Origin: an uncultured Marmoricola sp.
GTDB taxonomy: Bacteria > Actinomycetota > Actinomycetes > Propionibacteriales > Nocardioidaceae
Assembly: GCF_943913695.1 (NCBI RefSeq)
Contig: NZ_CALTZE010000079.1
Location: 1 to 19,574 of the forward strand
Length of the DNA stretch: 19,574 nt
Reading direction: 5' to 3'
The stretch's first letter is position 1. The number at the start of each line of letters is the position of its first letter. The position numbers and the translations under genes were made by a program. Shown here piece after piece: positions 1-7,058 of the stretch. Under the pieces are notes generated by a model. It was not told where the DNA came from, made no database searches, and saw only the letters and a program-made list of their open reading frames with translations.

Positions 1-620
1 GCGAGGTTGAGCGAGAGCCCGGAGATGTAGGGGAAGGGGTGGGCCGGGTCGACGGCCAGCGGCGTCAGCACGGGGAAGACGCGCGCCTTGAAGAGCTTCT
101 TGCACTGCTTCTGCTCGTCGGCGTCGAGGTCGGCCCACCGCACCAGCTCGATGCCCTCGTCGGCGAGCGCCGGCACCAGCGCCTCCCGGAAGCAGCGCGC
201 GTGCCGCGAGGCCAGCTCGCCGCTGACCCGCCAGATCTGCTCCAGCACCTCGCGCGGCATCAGGCCCGAGGCTGCCTGTACGGCGACCCCGGCGGCGATG
301 CGGCGCTTGAGGCCGGCCACCCGCACCATGAAGAACTCGTCGAGGTTGCTGGCGAAGATCGCCAGGAAGCGCGCCCGCTCCAGCAGCGGCAGGTGCTCGT
401 CCTCCGCCAGCTCCAGCACGCGCTGGTTGAAGCGCAGCCACGACAGCTCGCGGTCGAGGAACCGGTCGAGGTGCTCGCCCTCGGCGAAGCCCTGCTCCTC
501 GGGGTGGTAGGGCGGGTCGACGTCGAAGCTCTCGGCCGGCACGACGCGCAGACTCGGGTCCAGGGGACCCTCGTCGGCCCCGGATCCGGTCTCGGGTGTG
601 AAGCTCTCCGTCGTCGACAT
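1..620 (-). CDS. ppk1: Polyphosphate kinase, N-terminal part (runs off the left edge)
   Basis: Polyphosphate kinase 1 reversibly transfers the terminal phosphate of ATP to inorganic polyphosphate. Reading the minus strand from the ATG at 620 gives 206 open codons with no stop before the window edge. After about 50 acidic, poorly conserved residues comes the family's N-terminal helical domain, with ELSWLRFNQRVLELA (about 58-72) and NLDEFFMVRVAGLKRR. The start of the next domain follows, with FPVLTPLAVDPAHPFPYIS near the edge. The phosphorylated histidine and ATP-binding parts lie outside the window. A GGGAGGA ribosome-binding site sits just upstream (about 627-633), supporting this start. The gene is divergent from the esterase. 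Identity is firm from these motifs; only the C-terminal two thirds are unseen. Confidence 0.95.
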   Translation of the reverse strand, partial: MSTTESFTPETGSGADEGPLDPSLRVVPAESFDVDPPYHPEEQGFAEGEHLDRFLDRELSWLRFNQRVLELAEDEHLPLLERARFLAIFASNLDEFFMVRVAGLKRRIAAGVAVQAASGLMPREVLEQIWRVSGELASRHARCFREALVPALADEGIELVRWADLDADEQKQCKKLFKARVFPVLTPLAVDPAHPFPYISGLSLNL

Positions 621-710
621 GGCCGCATCCTCCCACCGCAAGGTGAACGGCCGTCACCCTCGACGTGACCGGAGCAGGTGACCAGGCGCACGTTACGCAG
701 GAGTAACCAC

Positions 711-1778
711 GTGGGTAGGTTCGCGTCCGTGTCCGACTTCCGTCACCGCGCCGGCGCTCTCGGGCTGCGTCTGCTGCCCCACCTGCCGCTGCGCGTACGC
801 CGCCTCCTCGCCGGCCGCACCCGCCGCATCGACGGGCTGGAGCTGCACGTCGACCTGCAGCTGATGCTGCGGCTGCAGCGCCTGATCGGGATCCCCGAGA
901 TCGCCTCGCTGCCCTTGGCGGAGGCCCGCGCCGCGATGGTGGCGCAGACGCGGATGCTGGGCGGGCGGCCGCCCGTGGCGGCGTACAGGGACCTGGAGCT
1001 GCCGGGCCCGGCAGGCCCGCTGCCGGCGCGGCTCTACACCCCCACCGCCTGCGTGGGGGCCGCGCAGTCGCCGACGGTGCTCTTCTTCCACGGCGGTGGC
1101 TGGGTCTACGGCGACCTGGAGACCCACGACTCCGCCTGCCGCGTGATCGCCGAGACCGCGGGGGTGCAGGTGCTGTCGGTCGACTACCGGCTCGGGCCGG
1201 AGCACGTGCACCCGGCCGGGCTCGACGACTGCCGGGCGGCCTACCGCTGGCTGGTGGAGCACCCCGACGAGGTCGGTGCCGACCCGCAGCGGCTCGCCGT
1301 GGCGGGCGACTCGGCCGGCGGCTGGATGGCCGCCCACATCGCCCTGATGGCCGCCGAGGAGGGGCTCCCGCTCGCGCTGCAGGTGCTGATCTATCCCGGC
1401 ACCGACCTGGGCCACGACGCCCCGAGCCGGTTGCTCTTCCAGGACGAGGGGCTGATCCTGACGCGCACCTTCCTCGACAACGCGCGGGAGCTGGGCTTCG
1501 CCCCCGAGACCGACCTCTCCAGCCCGGAGGTCAGCCCGCTGCGCCGCACCGACCTGCCCGCCGGCCTGGCCCCCGCCCAGGTGGTCACGGCCGGCTTCGA
1601 CCCGCTGCGCGACGAGGGCGAGGCCTACGCCGCCCACCTCGAGGCCGCCGGCGTACCGGTGGAGCTGGTGCGCGAGCCCGACCTGATCCACGGCTACCTC
1701 CACATGACCGCCCTCGGCCGCGACCTCCCCCAGCGCGTCGCCGCCATCGCCACCCGCCTCGCCCCTGCCCTCCGCTGA
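711..1778 (+). CDS. Alpha/beta hydrolase, HSL-type (family IV) esterase/lipase
   Basis: Predicted 355-aa carboxylic ester hydrolase of the hormone-sensitive-lipase group. The oxyanion-hole motif HGGGW is at residues 127-131 and the nucleophile motif GDSAGG has Ser201. The acid in DPLRDEGE is Asp297 and the catalytic histidine in HGY is His327, so the triad is complete and in family order. I chose the GTG at 711 because AGGAG (699-703) lies 7 bases upstream; a GTG at 678 is in frame but has no comparable site. There is no signal peptide; the first 60 residues are basic and resemble the cap region. It is convergent with rmlB, with repeats in the gap. The natural substrate cannot be read from the sequence. 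Confidence 0.9.
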   Translation: MGRFASVSDFRHRAGALGLRLLPHLPLRVRRLLAGRTRRIDGLELHVDLQLMLRLQRLIGIPEIASLPLAEARAAMVAQTRMLGGRPPVAAYRDLELPGPAGPLPARLYTPTACVGAAQSPTVLFFHGGGWVYGDLETHDSACRVIAETAGVQVLSVDYRLGPEHVHPAGLDDCRAAYRWLVEHPDEVGADPQRLAVAGDSAGGWMAAHIALMAAEEGLPLALQVLIYPGTDLGHDAPSRLLFQDEGLILTRTFLDNARELGFAPETDLSSPEVSPLRRTDLPAGLAPAQVVTAGFDPLRDEGEAYAAHLEAAGVPVELVREPDLIHGYLHMTALGRDLPQRVAAIATRLAPALR

Positions 1779-1810
1779 ACCGCGGTGCGCAGCGCCGGCC
1801 CCGTTAATAG

Positions 1811-1872
1811 AGGAAGGCGCGCAGCGCTGGGCCTGTTGGTCGAGGAAGGCGCGCAGCGCCTGTCTCGAGACC
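1811..1872. repeat. Two copies of the dispersed GGTCGAGGA/TCTCGAGACC palindromic repeat
   Basis: A partial copy (aggaaggcgcgcagcgc, 1811-1827) is followed 32 bp later by a complete copy at 1838-1872. The complete copy is an imperfect palindrome: AGGCGC-GCA-GCGCCT forms the inner hairpin and CGAG/CTCG an outer stem. It lies between the convergent 3' ends of the esterase and rmlB, so it may also act as a bidirectional transcription barrier (inference). Confidence 0.85.
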
Positions 1873-1944
1873 CGCGACGCGCCGAGGTCCACGCCATGCA
1901 TGTTTTCCGCAGGCTGGCCCCGCGTGGTGTGGACCCGGGGCCCG

Positions 1945-2964
1945 CTACTGCCCCGTGCGCGAATACTTCGCCTCGGTCGCGGCCTTGTGGGGGCGCCACC
2001 ACGCCTCGTGGTCGCGATACCACTGCACAGTGCGGGCGAGGCCGTCCTCGAAGGAGTCGGGGCGCGGGGTCCAGCCGAGCTCCTCGCGCAGCTTGGTCGA
2101 GTCGATCGCGTAGCGCAGGTCGTGCCCGGCCCGGTCGGTGACGAGGTCGAAGTCGTCCTCGTCGCGACCCATGAGCCGCAGCAGCAGCCGGACGACCTCG
2201 AGGTTGCTCTTCTCCCCGTCGGCGCCGATCAGGTAGGTCTCGCCGATCCGGCCGCGCTCGATGATCCTCAGCACCGCCGAGGAGTGGTCGTCGACGTGGA
2301 TCCAGTCGCGCACGTTGGCGCCGGCGCCGTAGAGCCGGGGCCGTACGCCGTCGAGGAGGTTGGTGATCTGGCGGGGGATGAACTTCTCGACGTGCTGCCA
2401 CGGCCCGTAGTTGTTGGAGCAGTTGCTGATCGTCGCGCGCACCCCGAAGGAGCGCACCCACGCCCGCGCGAGCAGGTCGGAGCCGGCCTTGGTGGCGGAG
2501 TAGGGCGAGGAGGGGTTGTAGGCCGTCTCCTCGGTGAAGCGGGCGGGGTCGTCGAGCTCGAGGTCGCCATAGACCTCGTCGGTGGAGATGTGATGCAGCC
2601 GCGCGTCGTGGCGGCGTACGGCCTCGAGCAGGGTGAAGGTGCCGACCAGGTTGGTGTGCACGAAGGGGGAGGGGTCGGCGAGCGAGTTGTCGTTGTGCGA
2701 CTCCGCGGCGAAGTGCACGAGCACGCCCGCCTCGCCGAGCTCGCCGACGAGACCGTCCACGAGGTCGGCGTCGGCGATGTCGCCCTCGACGAGCCGGACG
2801 CGGTCGGTCGGCAGCTCGGCGAGGGTGGCGCGGTCTCCGGCGTAGGTGAGCTTGTCGAGCACCGTGACGTGGGCGCCGGTGTGCTCGACGGCGTGACGCA
2901 CGAAGTTGGAGCCGATGAAGCCGGCCCCACCTGTGACCAGCAGTGACGAGGGCTGGACCGGCAT
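1945..2964 (-). CDS. rmlB: dTDP-glucose 4,6-dehydratase
   Basis: This 339-aa short-chain dehydrogenase/reductase converts dTDP-glucose to dTDP-4-keto-6-deoxyglucose, the second step of dTDP-L-rhamnose synthesis. The NAD-binding GGAGFIG is at residues 12-18. STDEVYGD (127-134) supplies the catalytic Thr-Asp-Glu, and YSATK (155-159) supplies the catalytic Tyr and Lys. Length is normal for RmlB. I start at the ATG at 2964 (MPVQPSS) because this puts the Rossmann motif at the usual distance. A longer reading frame (to 3051) would run into rmlA. No ribosome-binding site is present; a TAAGGT box lies 7 bases upstream, fitting a leaderless mRNA. It is divergent from rmlA; rmlC and rmlD are not in the window. 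Confidence 0.96.
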   Translation of the reverse strand: MPVQPSSLLVTGGAGFIGSNFVRHAVEHTGAHVTVLDKLTYAGDRATLAELPTDRVRLVEGDIADADLVDGLVGELGEAGVLVHFAAESHNDNSLADPSPFVHTNLVGTFTLLEAVRRHDARLHHISTDEVYGDLELDDPARFTEETAYNPSSPYSATKAGSDLLARAWVRSFGVRATISNCSNNYGPWQHVEKFIPRQITNLLDGVRPRLYGAGANVRDWIHVDDHSSAVLRIIERGRIGETYLIGADGEKSNLEVVRLLLRLMGRDEDDFDLVTDRAGHDLRYAIDSTKLREELGWTPRPDSFEDGLARTVQWYRDHEAWWRPHKAATEAKYSRTGQ

Positions 2965-2970
2965 GGCCGT

Positions 2971-2977
2971 TACCTTA
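2971..2977. promoter_or_regulatory. Overlapping divergent -10 boxes for rmlA and rmlB (leaderless)
   Basis: The 19 bp between the two start codons contain TACCTT on the plus strand (2971-2976), ending 7 bases before the rmlA ATG at 2984. On the minus strand TAAGGT (2977-2972) ends 7 bases before the rmlB ATG at 2964. Both fit TANNNT at the leaderless spacing and share 5 base pairs. Neither gene has room for a ribosome-binding site. Convincing -35 boxes are not visible; they would lie inside the opposite gene. Confidence 0.6.
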
Positions 2978-2983
2978 AGCCGC

Positions 2984-3847
2984 ATGCGTGGGATCGTCCT
3001 GGCCGGTGGCACCGGCTCTCGGTTGCACCCGATCACCCTGGGCACGAGCAAGCAGCTGGTGCCGGTCTATGACAAGCCGATGGTCTACTACCCGCTCTCG
3101 GTGCTGGTGCTCGCGGGCATCCGCGACGTGCTGGTGATCACCACGCCCGAGGACCAGCCCGCCTTCCAGCGGCTCCTGGGCGACGGGTCCCGCTTCGGCA
3201 TCAACATCACCCACACGGTGCAGCCGAGCCCTGAGGGCCTCGCGCAGGCGCTGGTGCTGGGGGAGGAGCACATCGGCTCGGAGACGGTGTGCCTGGTGCT
3301 GGGCGACAACATCTTCGCCGGCCCGGGCTTGGGTCGGAGCATGCAGCGCTTCGCCGACGTCGACGGCGGCGCGATCTTCGGCTACCGGGTGGCCGACCCG
3401 TCGGCGTACGGCGTGGTGGAGATCGACGCTGACGGCCGGGCGATCTCGCTGGAGGAGAAGCCCGCCAAGCCGCGCAGCCGCTATGCAGTGCCGGGGCTCT
3501 ACTTCTACGGCAACGACGTGGTGGCGATGGCCAAGGAGCTGCAGCCGTCGGCGCGGGGCGAGCTGGAGATCACCGACATCAACCGGCAGTACCTCGAGCA
3601 GGGACGGCTCCACGTGGAGGTGCTGCCTCGCGGCACCGCGTGGCTCGACACAGGCACCTTCGACTCGCTGCTGGAGGCCGGCTCCTACGTCGCGACGATC
3701 GAGCACCGGCAGGGCGCCAAGATCGGCTGCCTGGAGGAGATCGCGTGGCGCCGCGGCTTTCTCTCCGACGCCGAGCTGGAGGAGCGGGCGCAGCCGCTGC
3801 TCAAGAGCGGCTACGGGGAGTATCTGCTCGACTTGCTTCGCGAGTGA
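2984..3847 (+). CDS. rmlA: Glucose-1-phosphate thymidylyltransferase
   Basis: A 287-aa nucleotidyltransferase that makes dTDP-glucose from glucose-1-phosphate and dTTP, the entry to the dTDP-rhamnose pathway. Signature motifs are the nucleotide-binding loop AGGTGSRLHPIT near the start, KQLVPVYDKPM, LGDNIFAG at about 106-113 with the metal-binding Asp, and EEKPAKPRS. Length is typical of RmlA. The ATG at 2984 places AGGTGSRL at the expected position; an upstream in-frame ATG at 2906 lies inside rmlB and is unlikely. It appears leaderless. Its stop is separated by one base from the stop of mshD on the other strand. Confidence 0.97.
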   Translation: MRGIVLAGGTGSRLHPITLGTSKQLVPVYDKPMVYYPLSVLVLAGIRDVLVITTPEDQPAFQRLLGDGSRFGINITHTVQPSPEGLAQALVLGEEHIGSETVCLVLGDNIFAGPGLGRSMQRFADVDGGAIFGYRVADPSAYGVVEIDADGRAISLEEKPAKPRSRYAVPGLYFYGNDVVAMAKELQPSARGELEITDINRQYLEQGRLHVEVLPRGTAWLDTGTFDSLLEAGSYVATIEHRQGAKIGCLEEIAWRRGFLSDAELEERAQPLLKSGYGEYLLDLLRE

Positions 3848-3848
3848 G

Positions 3849-4757
3849 TCAGGAGAAGTCGACGACGCCGCGATACTGCGCCTCGGCGCGCTCGACCTCG
3901 AAGCCGAGACCCTCGTAGAGCGCGACGGCAGGCTCGTTGTCGCCGTCGACGTAGAGCACGACGTCGGTGTGGCCGCGCTCGGCGAGGTGGTGCAGTCCGG
4001 CGAGGGTGAGCGCCCGTCCGAGCCCCCGGCCCGCGGCCTTGGGGTTGACGGCGACGACGTAGACCTCGCCGTAGGGCGGGTCCTCGTCGCGGTGCTCCTT
4101 GGTCCAGTGGAAGCCCAGCAGGGGCGGCCCGTCGGCGCCGAGCGCCGGCACCGCCAGCAACAGGCCGGCCGGGTCGAACCACTCCTCGCGGGTGCGCTCG
4201 CGGAAGTCCTCCACGCTCATGTGGCCCTGCTCGGGGTGGTGGGCGAAGGCGTGGGAGTTGACCTCGATGACGTCGTGCTCGTCGCCGGGCTCGAAGCCGC
4301 GCACGACGATGCCCTCGGTGGCGGGCACGGGCGGCAGGTCGGTCAGCGAGCGCCGCATGACCCGGAGCTCGCGCTCGCGTGGCACACCGAAGTGCACCGC
4401 GAGCCGCTCAGCGGCGGGGTGGTCGGCGTGCGACCACGCCTCGACGCGGGTGCCCTCGGGCAGCGAGGCCGAGGCGAGGGCCAGTCCGGCTCCGCGGGCG
4501 CGGTGGTCGGGGTGGACCGCCAGGTCGAGCAGGTGCCCGGAGTGCTTCAGGGCGAAGCCGACGACCTGGCCGTCCTCTCGGGCCATCCACAGCGAGGCGT
4601 CGCGCAGGCCGCGGTGCTTGAGCTGGAGCACCGCCTGCTCGTTGAGCGTCGAGACACCCTCGTGGGCCGTCGCCGCCCGCGCCACACGGCGTACGTCGGC
4701 GGCTGCTCCGGTCTCGGCAGCCCAGTCGAACTCCGCCACCTGCTCGATGTCGACCAT
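3849..4757 (-). CDS. mshD: Mycothiol synthase (acetyl-CoA:Cys-GlcN-Ins acetyltransferase)
   Basis: This 302-aa enzyme acetylates Cys-GlcN-inositol in the last step of synthesis of mycothiol, the main thiol of actinobacteria. It has two tandem GNAT domains. The N-terminal half (about 1-135) is weaker, with LLDLAVHPDHRARGAGLAL. The C-terminal half has the strong MshD signature: GFHWTKEH, GEVYVVAVNPKAAGRGLGRA with the acetyl-CoA pyrophosphate loop, and YVDGDNEPAVALYEGLGF. Length fits the family. The ATG at 4757 is preceded by TAGTCT (4769-4764, minus) six bases upstream, so it is probably leaderless. It is convergent with rmlA across a single base, with no room for a terminator between them. Confidence 0.95.
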   Translation of the reverse strand: MVDIEQVAEFDWAAETGAAADVRRVARAATAHEGVSTLNEQAVLQLKHRGLRDASLWMAREDGQVVGFALKHSGHLLDLAVHPDHRARGAGLALASASLPEGTRVEAWSHADHPAAERLAVHFGVPRERELRVMRRSLTDLPPVPATEGIVVRGFEPGDEHDVIEVNSHAFAHHPEQGHMSVEDFRERTREEWFDPAGLLLAVPALGADGPPLLGFHWTKEHRDEDPPYGEVYVVAVNPKAAGRGLGRALTLAGLHHLAERGHTDVVLYVDGDNEPAVALYEGLGFEVERAEAQYRGVVDFS

Positions 4758-4763
4758 GGCGCA

Positions 4764-4769
4764 AGACTA
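4764..4769 (-). promoter_or_regulatory. Predicted -10 box of leaderless mshD mRNA
   Basis: TAGTCT on the minus strand ends six bases before the mshD ATG, so transcription would begin at or next to the start codon. There is no Shine-Dalgarno-like sequence upstream of this ATG. Confidence 0.55.
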
Positions 4770-4803
4770 TCCGGCCCACATGTTGCCTGAGGTCGCGCGC
4801 CCG

Positions 4804-5043
4804 TCACCGGGTCTCGAGGCCCTCGCCCAGGGGCTCGGGCACCTCGACCACCGGGGCGGGGTGGGTCGAGGAAGGCGCGCAGCGCCTGTGGGGCCGTTGG
4901 TCGAGGAGAGCGCGCAGCGCCTGTGGGGCCGTTGGTCGATGAAGGCGCCCAGCGCCTGTGGGGCCGTTGGTCGAGGAAGGCGCGCAGCGCGTTGAGCCCG
5001 TTGGTCGAGGAAGGCGCGCAGCGCCTGTCTCGAGACCCGGTGA
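4804..5043. repeat. 240-bp block: five tandem 35-bp repeats inside a perfect 15-bp inverted repeat
   Basis: Tandem copies start at 4864, 4899, 4934, 4969 and 5003 with a 35-bp period (the fourth copy is 34 bp). Each begins GGTCGAGGA or GGTCGATGA and centres on a small hairpin. The first three end in CTGTGGGGCCGTT. The last ends in TCTCGAGACC like the dispersed copies elsewhere. The block is bounded by tcaccgggtctcgag (4804-4818) and its exact reverse complement (5029-5043). It fills the gap between the 3' end of glnR and the mshD promoter. No reading frame in it looks like a gene. Confidence 0.9.
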
Positions 5044-5055
5044 CCCAACAGCCGA

Positions 5056-5778
5056 TCAGGGGCTGACGGAGGCGCCCTCGTGCTCTGTGGACGCTTCGCG
5101 GGGTGGTGCGACGAAGCGGTAGCCGACGTTGCGCACGGTGCCGATGAGGGCCTCGTGGTCGGTGCCGAGCTTGGCGCGCAGTCGGCGTACGTGCACGTCG
5201 ACGGTGCGGGTGCCGCCGAAGTAGTCGTAGCCCCAGACCTCCTGCAGCAGCTGGTCGCGGGTGAAGACGCGGCCGGGGTGCTGCACGAGATATTTCAGCA
5301 GCTCGAACTCCTTGAAGGTCAGGTCGAGCACGCGCTTACCGAGCTTGGCGGTGTAGGTGATGTCGTCGACGGTCACCTCGCCGGAGCGGATCACGTGGCT
5401 GTCGGCGTCGGGGGAGGCTGCGCGGGCGGCGAGACGCCCGATGGCCAGGCGGATCCGGGCGTCGATCTCCGCGGGGCCGGCCGAGTCGAGCACCACGTCG
5501 TCGGCACCCCAGTCCTCGGCCACGACGGCGAGGCCGCCCTCGGTGACGATGAGGATGACCGGCTGCTGGGAGCCGGTCGTGCGGATCAGGCGACACAGGT
5601 CGCGCGACTGCGCCAGCTCGCGACGACCATCGACGAGGAGCACGTCGTGGTCGGGCGCCTCCAGCAGCGCGCTGCCCTCGGCGGGCAGCACGCGGACCTG
5701 GTGGGTCAGCAGCGCGAGTCCGGGCAGGACGTCAGCGGAGGGCTGCATCGATCTGGTGAGCAGCAGCACGGTGCCCAT
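5056..5778 (-). CDS. glnR: GlnR, orphan OmpR-type global nitrogen regulator
   Basis: A 240-aa transcription factor of the actinobacterial GlnR type, which controls nitrogen assimilation genes such as glnA and amtB. The receiver-like N-terminus has LLLTRSMQPSADVLPGL, LLVDGRREL with the conserved Asp50, and VILIVTEGGLAVVAEDWG. The C-terminal winged helix contains LDLTFKEFELLKYL, HPGRVFTRDQLLQEVWGYDY and GTRTVDVHVRRLRAKLG. In studied GlnR proteins the receiver domain is atypical and works as a constitutive dimer; no histidine kinase gene is adjacent here. The ATG at 5778 is supported by GGGAGG four bases upstream and by alignment to GlnR from memory; a frame extension to 5889 is not supported. 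It is divergent from the MoaD-like gene. Confidence 0.95.
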   Translation of the reverse strand: MGTVLLLTRSMQPSADVLPGLALLTHQVRVLPAEGSALLEAPDHDVLLVDGRRELAQSRDLCRLIRTTGSQQPVILIVTEGGLAVVAEDWGADDVVLDSAGPAEIDARIRLAIGRLAARAASPDADSHVIRSGEVTVDDITYTAKLGKRVLDLTFKEFELLKYLVQHPGRVFTRDQLLQEVWGYDYFGGTRTVDVHVRRLRAKLGTDHEALIGTVRNVGYRFVAPPREASTEHEGASVSP

Positions 5779-5859
5779 GGCACCTCCCGGTGGTATGTCC
5801 GGTAACTGGGGGCCATCTACGCTGATGGGACCGTCCGACAGAGCGCAAGGATACCCAGG

Positions 5860-6153
5860 ATGAGCGCCGACCCAGAGACGATCGCCCACGAGGCGTCCGT
5901 CACGTTGCGCTACTGGGCCGCGGCGCGAGCCGCTGCCGGCACAGACCTCGACGTGGTCAGCACCTCCGGCCCAACGACGCTGGCCGACCTGCTCCGCGAG
6001 GCGAAGGCCGGCCGCGACCGCCGGTTTGCCGACGTCATCGGCTGCTGCTCGGTGATGATCGGCGACCGCCCGGTCACCACCGAGGACCCCGCCGAGGTGC
6101 TCGTGCCCGCGGGTGCGACGGTCGAGTTCCTGCCGCCCTTCGCCGGCGGCTGA
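5860..6153 (+). CDS. MoaD/ThiS-family sulfur carrier protein
   Basis: A 97-aa ubiquitin-fold protein ending in the exposed diglycine GG (FAGG-stop) that carries the activated thiocarboxylate in this family. TLRYWAAARAAAG at the start and VPAGATVEFLPPFAGG at the end are the MoaD/ThiS hallmarks. AAGGA (5847-5851) lies 8 bases before the ATG. It is followed after 5 bp by a thioredoxin-like gene and, further down, by a thiosulfate sulfurtransferase. That context suggests sulfur transfer rather than molybdopterin synthesis specifically, but the partner enzyme is not visible. Whether it serves molybdopterin, thiamine, cysteine or another product cannot be decided. Confidence 0.85.
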   Translation: MSADPETIAHEASVTLRYWAAARAAAGTDLDVVSTSGPTTLADLLREAKAGRDRRFADVIGCCSVMIGDRPVTTEDPAEVLVPAGATVEFLPPFAGG

Positions 6154-6158
6154 GCCGC

Positions 6159-6611
6159 ATGAGCACGGGAGTCGTGGTGCTGCTCGTGGCCGTGGCGGTG
6201 ACGGTCGGCTACGGCGTGTGGCGCGCGCGCAGCGACGGCCGCTTCGGGCAGTCGCGCCGCGCGGTCGACCAGCCCGAGTCTCCGGCAGCGCCCGAGCCCG
6301 AGTCGGTGCTCGCGGGCACGCCGTGGGCCGGAGACCTGGGGGAGCGCGCCACGCTGCTGCAGTTCTCCTCCGCCTTCTGCGCCCCCTGCCGCGCGACCCG
6401 GCAGGTGCTGGGCCAGGTCGCGGAGGCGACGCCGGGCGTGGTGCACGTCGAGGTCGACGCTGAGCACCACCTCGCCCTCGTACGCCGCCTCGGCATCCTG
6501 CGCACGCCCACGACGCTGGTGCTGGATGCGACCGGCCGGGAGGTCAGTCGCGCGGGCGGCGCCCCCACCCGCGACCAGGTCACCCGCGCCCTGAGCGCGC
6601 TCGCCCCGTGA
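6159..6611 (+). CDS. Membrane-anchored thioredoxin-like protein
   Basis: A 150-aa protein with one N-terminal membrane segment (about residues 4-21, VVVLLVAVAVTVGYGVW). A Pro/Glu-rich linker follows, then a thioredoxin fold from about residue 60. The active site is FCAPC (Cys74, Cys77) and the cis-proline motif RTPTTLVLD is present. It is likely a thiol-disulfide oxidoreductase facing the outside of the membrane, although the basic RARSDGRFGQSRR after the helix could argue for the opposite orientation. It starts 5 bp after the MoaD-like gene, implying co-transcription. Its substrate is unknown. Confidence 0.85.
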   Translation: MSTGVVVLLVAVAVTVGYGVWRARSDGRFGQSRRAVDQPESPAAPEPESVLAGTPWAGDLGERATLLQFSSAFCAPCRATRQVLGQVAEATPGVVHVEVDAEHHLALVRRLGILRTPTTLVLDATGREVSRAGGAPTRDQVTRALSALAP

Positions 6612-6615
6612 GGGA

Positions 6616-6890
6616 CGTGCCCTTCGTGGCTCGGCCTCGAGACAGGCGCTGCGCGCCTTCCTCGACCCACCGGCTGCGCTCGCGCCTCAGCGAGCGCCCT
6701 CGACCCTGCTGGAGCGTCGGCGTCGACCCCGCTCCCTGAGGTGCGAGCGCCAGCGAGCCACGAAGGGCGGGGCCGGCAACGCTCGCGACTCAGGGGGAGC
6801 GGGGCCGACAACGTTTGTGCCTCAGGGGGACCGGGGCCGGCAACGCTCCCTGAGGAGCCCGCGAGGAACGAGCGGGCGTCACGAAGGGCG
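6616..6890. repeat. Composite of two dispersed repeat families plus a 32-bp tandem repeat
   Basis: The gap between the thioredoxin gene and the cysteine leader holds several elements. There is a reversed fragment of the CTCCCTGAGG...CACGAAGGG family (6620-6633) and a reversed copy of the palindromic family (6635-6668). Next come a forward copy of the first family (6731-6769) and three ggggccgRcaacg units at 6769, 6801 and 6833, exactly 32 bp apart. The last element is a variant copy (6845-6890) whose interior is replaced by the hairpin GCCCGC-N9-GCGGGC. From 6891 to 6964 I see nothing recognisable. No coding sequence is supported between 6612 and 6977. Confidence 0.8.
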
Positions 6891-6964
6891 CACCTCCGCA
6901 TCCAACATATGGACACACCATCCACATGCCGAGACGCAATGCGGCACACCGCCTCCGGGCTGCC

Positions 6965-6970
6965 TAGTCT
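6965..6970 (+). promoter_or_regulatory. Predicted -10 box of the sulfur operon leader transcript
   Basis: TAGTCT matches TANNNT and ends 7 bases before the GTG at 6978, so the leader peptide would be the first codon of a leaderless mRNA. No clear -35 box is visible. Confidence 0.6.
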
Positions 6971-6977
6971 CGTCCTC

Positions 6978-7058
6978 GTGCCCACGACACTGCTGACCAA
7001 GCGACGCGCAGTCGACCACTGCCGCGTGCGCTCGTCGCTGTGTCGTCTCTCCTCCTGA
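6978..7058 (+). CDS. Cysteine-containing leader peptide (attenuator peptide)
   Basis: A 26-aa peptide starting at GTG: MPTTLLTKRRAVDHC followed by RVRSSLCRLSS. It resembles the short leader peptides with an LTKRRAVDLCRV-type core found upstream of sulfur-assimilation operons in actinobacteria; this is from memory of the family. It has two Cys codons, TGC at 7020 and TGT at 7041, the second five codons before the stop. The start sits directly after a -10 box with no ribosome-binding site, as for known leaderless upstream ORFs of mycobacterial cysteine-responsive operons. Its final codons CTC-TCC-TCC-T are complementary to the ribosome-binding site of the next gene. The peptide itself probably has no function beyond being translated. 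Confidence 0.75.
   Translation: MPTTLLTKRRAVDHCRVRSSLCRLSS

Noticed and set aside
693..1901. Long open frame (402 codons) antisense to the esterase
   Set aside because: It is a shadow frame caused by GC-rich third positions; its translation is Gly/Val/His/Gln-rich without any family motif, while the opposite strand has a full esterase triad.
1900..2946. Long plus-strand frame over rmlB
   Set aside because: The minus strand encodes a motif-complete RmlB; the plus frame is low-complexity Val/Gly/Glu and lacks a ribosome-binding site.
4864..5037. Possible CRISPR array
   Set aside because: The 35-bp units are contiguous with no unique spacers, units diverge from one another, and no cas gene is present.
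5779..5859. GlnR autoregulatory box in the glnR/MoaD-like gap
   Set aside because: A single GTAAC half-site occurs at 5802, but the second half-site at the expected spacing is missing.
6741..6977. Longer version of the leader peptide frame (open from 6741)
   Set aside because: The upstream part consists of translated dispersed repeats; the -10 box at 6965 places the mRNA start at the GTG at 6978.
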